Positions 56,519-64,000 of a stretch of DNA of 64,000 bases are shown piece by piece. This stretch comes from Selaginella moellendorffii. Lineage: Eukaryota > Streptophyta > Lycopodiopsida > Selaginellales > Selaginellaceae. Made by a program: the position numbers and the translations under genes. The notes under the pieces were generated by a model, which had not been told where the DNA came from, made no database searches, and saw nothing but the letters and a program-made list of their open reading frames with translations. The DNA lies in NCBI RefSeq assembly GCF_000143415.4, contig NW_003314274.1, forward strand, positions 1,655,484-1,719,483, given 5' to 3'. How positions within the stretch are numbered: the first letter of the stretch is position 1; the number at the start of each line of letters is the position of its first letter.

Positions 56519-57778
56519 TCAAACTTCAAAGAACATAACCTTGTCCAAGTTCCGAATGGGCCCAAAGATCCCCTGGTTCATCGTCCACTCTTCGCTACTC
56601 ACATCAAACGCGATGATAACCACCGGATTATCAGGATTACCACAACAAACCACCCAGATCTTGTCTGCCCCATTGCTAAGAATCTCAACCTCGTCACAAA
56701 CCCCTGCCACCTTGAACGAGTAATAATCCCACTTGCCATCTGCATCATTGAGCTTGTGCACTACAAGCACAGTCTTGTCGTTGTAAAACTCTCCCACCAT
56801 GGCGTAAGTTTCGCCATTGCACACAAATATCCCAGACCTCCTCGAACGGACGCCCAACGAAACTACCACATCCATAAGATCCAGCCACGGATTCCCAGAC
56901 TTCTCCGGATCAAACCGTCTGACCTTCATAACAATGCGCTCGTCCCTCACAGCGAAGAAAGGCAGGCTTGTCGCTGGCCAAGAGCAAACGTAACGACCGG
57001 AATCGCAAACGCTCCAGTGCGAAAACTGTGTGTTAAATGCGAAGACCTTATTGTTCGAGATGGAAGCCACTGTCACCACCATCCGGTCCCGTCTGTAGCC
57101 ATCCAAAGAAGCAATGCCCCAAAAGTTCCAGTCCTCCCTATGGGCCTTCCAAGGGAGTGGGATCTCCTTGAAAATCCTCGCGGCGATGGGGTCGCAAAGC
57201 ACCAGCTTGGAGAGCTCGGGGCCAAGCGAGACCCCAATGCACCACAACCCCACGCAGGATCCAAAGAGTGCCAAGGTGCTGTTTCGGGGCAGGAGAGAAG
57301 GCGGTAGCGCCAAGCTTGTGTCCACCCATTTCCTGTCCTGGATGCTAAACATCGCGTAGCCGCCGGCGCCACTCTTGTTGCTAGCCATGATCCATTGCTC
57401 GCGCGGCCTGGTCCTGCACTCTCGGTACATTACCAGGAAGTTTTGGCTGCGCAGCTTGGTGCGCCAGTGCTTGCAGACGCACCGTGCCGCGGTGATGGAA
57501 GTGAAAGGAAGCTTGCAGAAGATCACGTCCTGGAGCTGCTCCGGAAGGTCGTGAAGACCTGGCATTTTGGGAGAAGAAGCGCCGAAGAACCCTGAAGTCT
57601 TACATTTTACAAAGTCAAAAGTGAAGGCCTTGTTCTTCGTGAGGGAAGCCAGCGTCACCACCATCCTGTCCCGTCTATCGCCAGTAATCCCCCAAAAGTT
57701 CCAGTGCACCTCACGGGTCTTCCAAGGGAGTGGGATCTCCGTTGTGTGGACTTGGCATATGCCCAAAAAGGACATCAT
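56519..57778 (-). CDS. F-box protein copy B (kelch-like associated domain), with fused upstream fragment
   Basis: The complete F-box gene starts at MPGLHDLPEQLQDVIFCKLPF (ATG 57563-57565) and ends at 56519, about 348 aa. The F-box covers residues 4-45, then a beta-propeller-type F-box-associated domain with GLWCIGVSLGPELSK, DPIAARIFKEIPLPW, RFDPEKSGNPWLD and VHKLNDADGKWDY. F-box proteins join SKP1/CUL1 ubiquitin ligases and select substrates; none can be named. The same frame extends upstream without a stop to ATG 57776-57778 and reads TEIPLPWKTREVHWNFWGI and DRMVVTLASLTKNK, which is a piece of the middle of another F-box copy. Either ATG could be used; the conserved protein begins at 57565. 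Confidence 0.85.
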   Translation of the reverse strand: MMSFLGICQVHTTEIPLPWKTREVHWNFWGITGDRRDRMVVTLASLTKNKAFTFDFVKCKTSGFFGASSPKMPGLHDLPEQLQDVIFCKLPFTSITAARCVCKHWRTKLRSQNFLVMYRECRTRPREQWIMASNKSGAGGYAMFSIQDRKWVDTSLALPPSLLPRNSTLALFGSCVGLWCIGVSLGPELSKLVLCDPIAARIFKEIPLPWKAHREDWNFWGIASLDGYRRDRMVVTVASISNNKVFAFNTQFSHWSVCDSGRYVCSWPATSLPFFAVRDERIVMKVRRFDPEKSGNPWLDLMDVVVSLGVRSRRSGIFVCNGETYAMVGEFYNDKTVLVVHKLNDADGKWDYYSFKVAGVCDEVEILSNGADKIWVVCCGNPDNPVVIIAFDVSSEEWTMNQGIFGPIRNLDKVMFFEV

Positions 57779-57858
57779 GCTAATGTCTAAAGCCGCATTT
57801 TAGGGTTTATGTGAAATTCCGGAATTTGCGGAAGAACCCTAAATTTGGGCTTGGAGAG

Positions 57859-58450
57859 ATGGGCGTGGTGAGCGATCTATTCGAGACGCTAACAGAGGCG
57901 CCGGTGCTGGGCTCGGATGACTACCGCGGCGTGGATCTGGGCGAGTATGACACGGTAACGTACAAGACGCTCTCGGGGGGGCTGGGCTGTGGATTGCTGG
58001 GCGCCCTGTATGGCAATCTCAAGACGCGGTGGAACTACCAGATGCCCACCAAGGGCCGGGAGATTGTCAGGGCCGTGAATCGCTACCAGATGATCGAGTA
58101 TGGCGCTACAATTGGGGCCATGGGCGCCGCCTACGCCCTCACCGATGCCCTCTGCGAGAGGTATCGCGGCAAGGCGGACTATTGGAACTCGATCTATGCC
58201 GGCTGGGCCGCTGGAGCTGTTCTTGGGCTGAGAAGTGAGCTACATTGTCTTGGATTGGATTGAGGGGTTTTTTTTTCTTCGTTGTGATTTTTTTTTCGTT
58301 GGTGGGTTTTTGGCAGATGGAAGTGTTGGGCGTGGGCTCGCGGCTGCTGCCTCGATTGCTGCTGTGACGGCTGTTGTGGACACTCTTGCCCAGAATTCCA
58401 CGCTCCGGAAGATCAACAAGGAGTATCTTCCTTTCCCGGAGGATAGATGA
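57859..58450 (+). CDS. Tim17/Tim22/Tim23 (PRAT) family protein, NDUFA11/B14.7- or OEP16-like
   Basis: Two exons (57859-58234 and 58317-58450) join to 510 nt (169 aa). After a soluble N-terminus (FETLTEAPVLGSDDYRGVDL), four hydrophobic Gly/Ala-rich segments follow: LSGGLGCGLLGALYGN, IEYGATIGAMGAAYALTDAL, NSIYAGWAAGAVLGLR and VGRGLAAAASIAAVTAVVD. The spacing and the YNSIYAGWAAG-type third helix are those of PRAT proteins. In plants these include the complex I subunit B14.7, OEP16 amino-acid channels and TIM translocase subunits; the C-terminus KEYLPFPEDR does not decide between them. It is probably an inner mitochondrial membrane or plastid envelope protein. It is divergent from F-box copy B. 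Confidence 0.75.
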
Positions 58451-58574
58451 GAGAGCTCTGTGATCGCTGTGAAGAACAATGAAGAACACAAACAAACTTT
58501 GCTCATTGTTTAGCGTTTGTAAACACAAATAATTTGACTAGCGTTGACTAGGGAACACCAGAGTTATGGAGAAA

Positions 58575-59066
58575 GTTATGCGAATCTCTTCCTCATGCCA
58601 GCGTCGCTTAATAGCCAGCATCTTTAGCCGACAAAATTGAAGCCCGCCAGCAACAACAATCTACGCTGCTCGTCCAAGGCGCCAGTAGCATCCATCTCCT
58701 GCACTCGCAAGAGGGTGACCGGCCAGGCTCAAGTCGGTTTGCCAGCAAGCGCCATACGGTCTCTGCGAGAGAACAAGGACGGCATGGCAGATCAATCCCG
58801 ATAAGATCTCCTGCCGAATCCGAGCGGCGGCTGCCTCGCTGCCATGGGGTTGGATCCCAGAGCTCTGGAGCTCGACGTGAACTCTACAAGCTGCTGCTCT
58901 ACGAGGCTGGAGGACACTTGCAAGTTCCACAGGACACGAAGAAGGAAGCTGGGATGTTTGCGACGATGATCGTCCAGCTCCCCACAGACCGGGGGAGCTC
59001 TCGGGGTTCGCCAGGGGCTGGAGCGCTACACTTTGATTTCTCGCAAGGCAGCTCCAGCAAGTATTT
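58575..59066 (+). pseudogene. Truncated copy of the 2OG oxygenase gene
   Basis: Matches about 61200-61690 of the oxygenase gene: ASxxSIHLLHSQEG-like start, VCQQAPYGL, then ALELDVN-like, KLLLYEAGGH, EKEAGMFATMIVQLPT and SSSKYFS. It has several frameshifts, and a disruption at the iron-binding loop (near 58920 the HxD sequence is altered). Homology ends abruptly at 59066, where an unrelated LRR fragment in the opposite orientation begins. Confidence 0.85.
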
Positions 59067-59400
59067 CTCTTTAACCATGGAAGTTTGCTCACGTCAATGT
59101 TGGTGCCATGGAGAGAGTTGTTCCCCAGCTTCAGCAGCTCCAACTTTGCGCAGTTCTCAAGCAGTGGCCGTGAAATTTGTCCAATCAACTTTTGTTTCTT
59201 TCCATTCCCAGGGTTTGATTTGACATGTCAACTAGAGTGTAGCGTGCTAGTTCAATTGGAATTTCCCCTTGGATTGAATTATCTGAAATATCCAGTTTTT
59301 GGAGCGCTGTGAAGACGAGGAGAATAGTTCCGAGTGCCTTGGTAGTCAATGCCTGGATCAAAGAGAGATCAACCAGTGCATGGATGATGCTTTCAAACCT
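59067..59400 (-). pseudogene. LRR-protein fragment
   Basis: Minus-strand blocks read ALQKLDISDNSIQGEIPIEL near 59235-59310 and, in another frame, LIGQISRPLLENCAKLELLK and LGNNSLHGTNID near 59085-59190. These are plant-type LRRs of receptor-like proteins or kinases. A stop and frameshift separate them, and no kinase or signal peptide is nearby. Confidence 0.6.
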
Positions 59401-60150
59401 TTGCTGAGGGGAGGAAGTTTGACCGTATTAAATATCGCTTTTTATACCTATGTTATCTAGCTGTTTCCGATAGCAACTCCAGAGAGCTGAGCGCTCAGAC
59501 CATAACATGGAGCACGGGGGATGGCAAGTACTTCACGGCATAACTCTCCAGCAAGCCCACAAACGAGTGCTCTATCCAAGGTGTGCATCCCATTCAGCTT
59601 GGATGGGGACAGCTTCTTGAGTTGCTGGTTTTCTAAAAGTCTAACTTCTGCGTGCATGTGCACCTGGAAGGCTGAAAGGCTCAGACCATTCTCATTCCTC
59701 TTTGGTAAATTTCTTCCATGCGTACAACTCCAGCAAGAAAAAACTGGAATCACAAGAAAAACAACTAAAATCTCAATGTTACACTTCCCATGGTACACGA
59801 ACTGTTGATCATCCCGCGTGCTTAAAGCTGCCATGGCGATCGAGGGAGCGCCAAGCATTGGAAAGATTTGCACTCGATTGGAGAGATAGAGGTGCGGCTA
59901 GGCTGACGGCCGAGAAGGTCCATGCATCGCTCCACTTTGTGGAGGAATCAGCAATGCCGAATTGTAAGACACGCAAATTGACCGATCAGGGATTAGGAGG
60001 AGGAGACAAGACGAACGAGATGAAAAGGGGCTGGGGAGGGATTAGAGGAACGAGAAGAACAGGGCTGCGGTGAAGGGCTGGAAGCTGTTGAAGCAGAGGT
60101 TGATGGCGTTAAGAGAGCACGTCGAACATCGTCAAAAGATACGAGTGGAG
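59400..60150. other. Interval with unassigned reading frames
   Basis: A 138-codon open stretch on the minus strand (59457-59873) includes a hydrophobic segment but no motif I recognise; it may be the decayed upstream part of the LRR gene. Nothing else is supported. Confidence 0.25.
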
Positions 60151-60151
60151 G

Positions 60152-60442
60152 GTGAAACGAAAACTCGTCAATATTACGCACATTCTAGACGAAGCTCAAG
60201 TTCCCATTCACTTCCAGGACCAACTACTCCACGAGCTTCACGGTGGTGTCGATGAGTCGTACTTTCCTATTGCATCAAACCAGCCGGAGGGATGGAAAAG
60301 AAAGATTGAAGGCCAGCCACTTCCCGACACGCACTACCGCATGAAGTCCTTGCTTTCCAAGCTTGGAATGAGTAGCCCTGATCGCTGGAGGATTTGCCTC
60401 GATCCGGCTCACCCTCCTCAGACCGATTTTGTAGCTATATGA
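60152..60442 (+). CDS. Unrecognised short open reading frame
   Basis: A 96-codon frame with non-random composition: HILDEAQVPIHFQDQLLHEL, then GVDESYFPIASNQPEGWKRK, and a Pro-rich end. A preceding segment in another frame (KGWKLLKQRLMALREHV, 60070-60120) also looks coding, so a frameshifted or spliced remnant is possible. The first codon of the stretch is ATG at 60152. I do not recognise the family. Confidence 0.25.
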   Translation: MKRKLVNITHILDEAQVPIHFQDQLLHELHGGVDESYFPIASNQPEGWKRKIEGQPLPDTHYRMKSLLSKLGMSSPDRWRICLDPAHPPQTDFVAI

Positions 60443-61080
60443 AAGTTGACATTGCGAAATGAGACCTCGATCTCCAACGCTGCAATGCTAAAGCCAGTCT
60501 CAATTGGAGTGTGTACAAACAAAATCCCACACCTGGAAGAAGTAAAACGAAACATTCAGCCCTCGTCCACTCTTCTCTACGGACATCAAACTCGATGATC
60601 ATCACCGGATTATCGAGATTGCCACAACAAAACAGCCAACTCTTGTCGCCCCTGATATCTGTGTGCAACGGCGAGACTTATGCGATGGTCGGAGAGTTTC
60701 ACGATGCCAGTGCTTGAGTGCACAAGCTCAATCAAGGCGTCAAGTGGGATTATCACGCGTTCATGGTGGCTGTGAGAAGATGTAGCGACGCCCAACGAGA
60801 CTACGAAGTACACAATATCCAGCCAGGGATTCTTCTCCGGATCAAACCCCCTGACCTTAACAAATGCAAGGGTACTCTTCCTGTACACCGAAGAAAGGCA
60901 GGTTCATAGCTGGCGAAGAGCAAACATAACACTCGGAATCGCAAACGCTCCAGTGCGAAAACTCCGTGTTAAAAGTGCTTGGAGCCACCGTCATCACCAT
61001 CCTGTCCCCCAAAAGTTCCAGTGCACGTCATCGTTGAAATCTTCGGCCACCCTTGCTCGCATTTTGGGACTGCATTTTTT
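60440..61080 (-). pseudogene. Decayed third F-box copy
   Basis: Minus-strand pieces match F-box copies A and B. WNFWGT-like sequence is near 61000-61020, FRTGAFAIPS-type sequence near 60940, and KVRGFDPEKNPWLDIVYFVVSLGVATS near 60780-60870. The latter runs into a deletion and rearranged sequence, then FCCGNLDNPVMIIEFDVRREEW follows near 60560-60640. The N-terminal F-box is absent; the fragment begins only about 35 bp from the oxygenase start. It is not functional. Confidence 0.8.
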
Positions 61081-61113
61081 TGAAACAAAGATCTTTTAGG
61101 GTTTAAGAGAGTT

Positions 61114-64000
61114 ATGAATTCGGAGGAGCTCCTCAAGGCGCTGTGGTGTGATCGAGAAGTCTTTGCGACTGGAGGGAAGATCGATGTGAATGTCTTCCCC
61201 ATGTCAGCGTCGCTGCTCGTGGAAGGCGCCGGTAGCATCCATCTCCCGCTCTCGCAAGAGGGTCTGGCCAGGCTCAAGTCAGTTTGCCAGCAAGCGCCAT
61301 ACGGTCTCGGCGAGAGGACTCTCGTCGACACCGACGTGAGGAAAGCATGGCAGGTCAATCCAGATAAGATCTCCTGCCCCGAGAATCCGAGCTTCTTCTC
61401 GTCCGTGGTTCATGGCTTGGCGGCTGCTGGGCTCGCCGCCATGGGCCTGGATCCCAGAGCGCTGGAGCTCGACGTGAAGCTCTACAAGCTGCTGCTCTAC
61501 GAGGCTGGAGGACACTTCAAGTTCCACAGGGACACGGAGAAGGAAGCTGGGATGTTTGCGACGATGATCGTCCAGCTCCCCACAGCGTCCGGGCACGCCG
61601 GAGGAGCTCTCGGGGTTCGCCAGGGGCTGGAGCGCTACTGCTTTGATTTCTCGCAAGGCAGCTCCAGCAAGTACTTCTCGACCATCTTCTTTTGCGACTG
61701 CGAGCACCAGCTTGAGGAAGTGACCGGCGGATCGAGGCTATCCCTGGTTTTTAGCCTGGTGAGGAACAACGTGGAGTTCATAGCCGCCGAGAACGTCCCC
61801 TCTTTTGTGTCCTCGATGCCTCGAGTGAAAGAGCTTCTTCGGGAATGGGTCGAGAAAGGTGGCGGCGGTGTGGCGCAGAGAGCAAACTCGCGGAGGTCAA
61901 GGCAACTCGCCACGGTAGCGAGATCAAACGCTCCCCGGATACAACTCGCCACGGTAAGCATCGATCTCTACTTTCTATCCATTTCTAAGTCTTCGTCGTG
62001 GCAATAGCGTGCGACAAGGAGGACTCAAGAGGAAGAAGATGATAGCTCCGATGACGATGACTATGCCCCGGTATACAGCCGCAACCGCAGCGAGTATAAG
62101 AGGAAGCTCTTGGCGATCCCGCTGGCTCACAAGTACTCCAAGACGAGCCTCTCGTTTGCCGGGCTCAAGGGCCAGGACCGCGTTGTAGCGGCCATGGTGA
62201 GAGCCTGCGAGTTTCTGGATGTCCATCTTTGCATGCTCACCAAGCACAAGACCGTGACGGAGGACGTGTCGATCGAGTACGGTATCGACAATAGGCCAGC
62301 CAAGTTTCAAAGGTGGGAGATTGATGTCCGGCACCAAGTTCTTCGCTGCGCGCTGAAGAAGCTGCCCCGGGATATGAACAAGGACAAGGACGAGTTTAAC
62401 GAGAGAGATCTCTTCGACTTTCTCGAGGACGAGTTCCGCGGGACGGGGATGATGGCTGGAAACGAAGGTGGCACGAATCAGTACTTCTACCACGTCGCGG
62501 TTCTGGTGGTGTGGCCGAGAGAGACGAGGATGCAAACGATTTGCTGCTCGCCGATACACACAGACTGGCTGCTGGACTGGATCGAGGAAGAAGCTTGCGG
62601 ATCGGAGGAAAGCAAGAGGAGAAACTTGGAGCAAGCTGTGGATGCTTTCCACAGCTTGCCGGAGAAGTTTGAGGCTTCTCCGGGTTGAAGACTCGGATGC
62701 TGGAAGTTTGTTGCCCGGCTGCTCGATGCGTGTGTGATGAACGGTGCTCGCGATGCCGCGTTCTTGATCTTGAGGACGTGGGGAACGAACCTGACGAGCT
62801 TCGACGAGTTTGCGACGGCGGTGAAGGCTTACGGCTGGGAGGCATGCAAAGGGACTGTGGAAACGGTGATGAACGCCGTAAAGGAGCACAAAGAGCCAGT
62901 GAAGCGTCAGTGGTGGAGCAGAGAAGATGTGAAAGCCAGCGATCCTCCGGAGTGGTATGGCGCAGTGATGGCTTGCGGAGGTCTGGCCTTGCGACTGGAC
63001 GCGTGTGGATGCCGGGACGGGGCGATCGCTGCAGCCAAGATGTTTTGCGGCGAGATCTCCTCTGAGTTACCCGTGACTGTGAAGTACAATGAGGAGAAGC
63101 ATTTAGAGAATGGGATCGCGATGCTGCTCGAGTTTTGCATTGACGCAAGGCTTGGCGACGAGGTCTCCCACATTCTGGGACGAGTTCCCTGGGAGAAGCT
63201 TAGCAGCCGGGCTCTTGCCAAGCTGAGGCATCACTTTCCGGAGCGCAGAGAGGAGGTGGACGAGTTTTGGACGTGGAGGAAGGAATGCTTAGAGGATCTC
63301 TCTGGTTCCTGGAGCAAAGAAAAGTATGTGGAAGACGTGGTGAAGTTTGTGATGGAGCTGGAGTCCCTGGGCGATCATGACACAGCGGTGGCGCTTGCAT
63401 CCGAGCTTCTCTTCGCGGATTTTGCCAAGGTGACGAGCTTGGAAAATCACGAGGTGGTGGCGCTGCTGCTGCTCGACAAGGCCGAGCTCATACCCAGGGC
63501 TCCATACATGAATCGCTCCACAGTGATCAAGACAATGCGAGGAGCTGCGAGCTTGGTTGGCTTGAAGGAGAAAGATGGATTGAGGACGGTTTTTGGAGAT
63601 CTGTGCAAGGCAGAGCTCCCGGAGGTGGCTGACAGGGCAGAGATGATTTCTTGGGTAGGGGATAGACATCGAGATCCCAAGCTCGCGTTGGCTTGGAAGG
63701 ACCAGAAGGAGTTTTTCGAGACGTTGTTTTGGCTGGGAGAGGAGGAGGTGCTCGGAGCTATGGTGGAGTGTGTGAGCAAGAGGAGCAACCTGGTGAAGTG
63801 GATGCTGGACAAGGATGAGGGTCTTGTGGAAGAAGCCATGAGATATGGAGGGAATGTGAGGGATGCGATGAGAAAGGTGGTGGATTCGAGGATGGAGTAT
63901 CTCTCGAGGGAGCCGAGCTTTGGGGAAGTGGAGAGGAACTATTTACCGCCGCCACCGTTGAAGGTGATGAAGATTTGTGGGTTTGTGGATGCCCGGCAGG
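61114..64000 (+). CDS. Large 2-oxoglutarate/Fe(II) oxygenase-domain protein, frame split by one TGA, 3' end outside window
   Basis: Exon 1 is 61114-61953 and exon 2 starts at 62008. The N-terminal ~250 residues form a P4H-like 2OG oxygenase domain: YEAGGHFKFHRDTEKEAG supplies the HxD iron ligands, TMIVQLP follows, and CEHQLEEVTGGSRLSLVFSL supplies the distal His and the 2OG-binding Arg. Exon 2 begins with an acidic linker (QEEEDDSSDDDDYAPVYSR), then a long mostly helical region. At 62686-62688 an in-frame TGA follows FEASPG. The same frame resumes at once (KFVARLLDACVMNGARDA, then CKGTVETVMNAVKEHKE) and stays open to the window end, over 430 codons. Either the true product stops at the TGA, or the gene is a recent pseudogene, or the base is an error. 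Substrate unknown. Confidence 0.7.

Noticed and set aside
62686-62688. TGA as a selenocysteine codon
   Set aside because: Land plants are not known to carry selenocysteine insertion machinery, and no selenoprotein family match is apparent.
1-64000. CRISPR arrays, bacterial operons or prophage features
   Set aside because: Genes are spliced and eukaryotic throughout; no repeat-spacer arrays were seen.

Overview
The window is nuclear DNA of a land plant. Genes are split by many very short introns (mostly 50-100 bp, GT-AG, T-rich acceptors). The products are plant-specific or plant-typical: an mTERF protein, a CLAVATA1/BAM-type receptor kinase, PsbX with a transit peptide, a UBP1-type RNA-binding protein and F-box proteins. 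Compact genes, tiny introns and an LTR-element block fit a lycophyte such as Selaginella moellendorffii; that is inference from gene style, not a database match.

Layout. 1-6.6 kb: a decayed gene at the left edge, a broken and an intact strictosidine-synthase-like gene on either side of a GH18 class III chitinase, and an mTERF gene. 7-12.7 kb: a UBP1/TIA-1-like triple-RRM gene and a membrane receptor-like kinase. 12.9-15.95 kb: a kinase copy broken by one stop codon, a PPR relic and a scrambled WD40/DUF632 locus. 16-21.4 kb: a plastid-type FAD amine oxidase head-to-head with an omega-amidase (nitrilase family), then an uncharacterised protein gene. 23.8-34.7 kb, conserved core: CLV1/BAM-like LRR kinase, PSBX, RPT1, SDH1 and MSRB. 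34.96-39.48 kb: a mosaic island built from inverted, reshuffled copies of pieces of the 12-21 kb region. It contains an intact version of the kinase whose neighbour copy is broken. 40.28-52.0 kb: nested LTR retrotransposons, namely an outer degenerate Ty3/gypsy element (175-bp LTRs) and an inner 7.8-kb non-coding LTR element (LARD-like, about 1.15-kb LTRs, perfect GATTG target duplication, iMet-type primer site). 53.3-64 kb: a Spg1/Tem1-like GTPase, two tandem F-box genes plus F-box fragments, a PRAT/Tim17-like membrane protein, and a 2-oxoglutarate oxygenase gene with a truncated second copy. The long reading frame of the oxygenase gene is interrupted by one in-frame TGA.

The housekeeping genes cover protein turnover (RPT1), respiration (SDH1, the PRAT protein), photosynthesis (PSBX), oxidative repair (MSRB) and nitrogen/amide metabolism (omega-amidase). 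They do not form one pathway. The most unusual content is the rearranged duplication at 35-39.5 kb, the nested elements, and the oxygenase/F-box duplication cluster at the right end.
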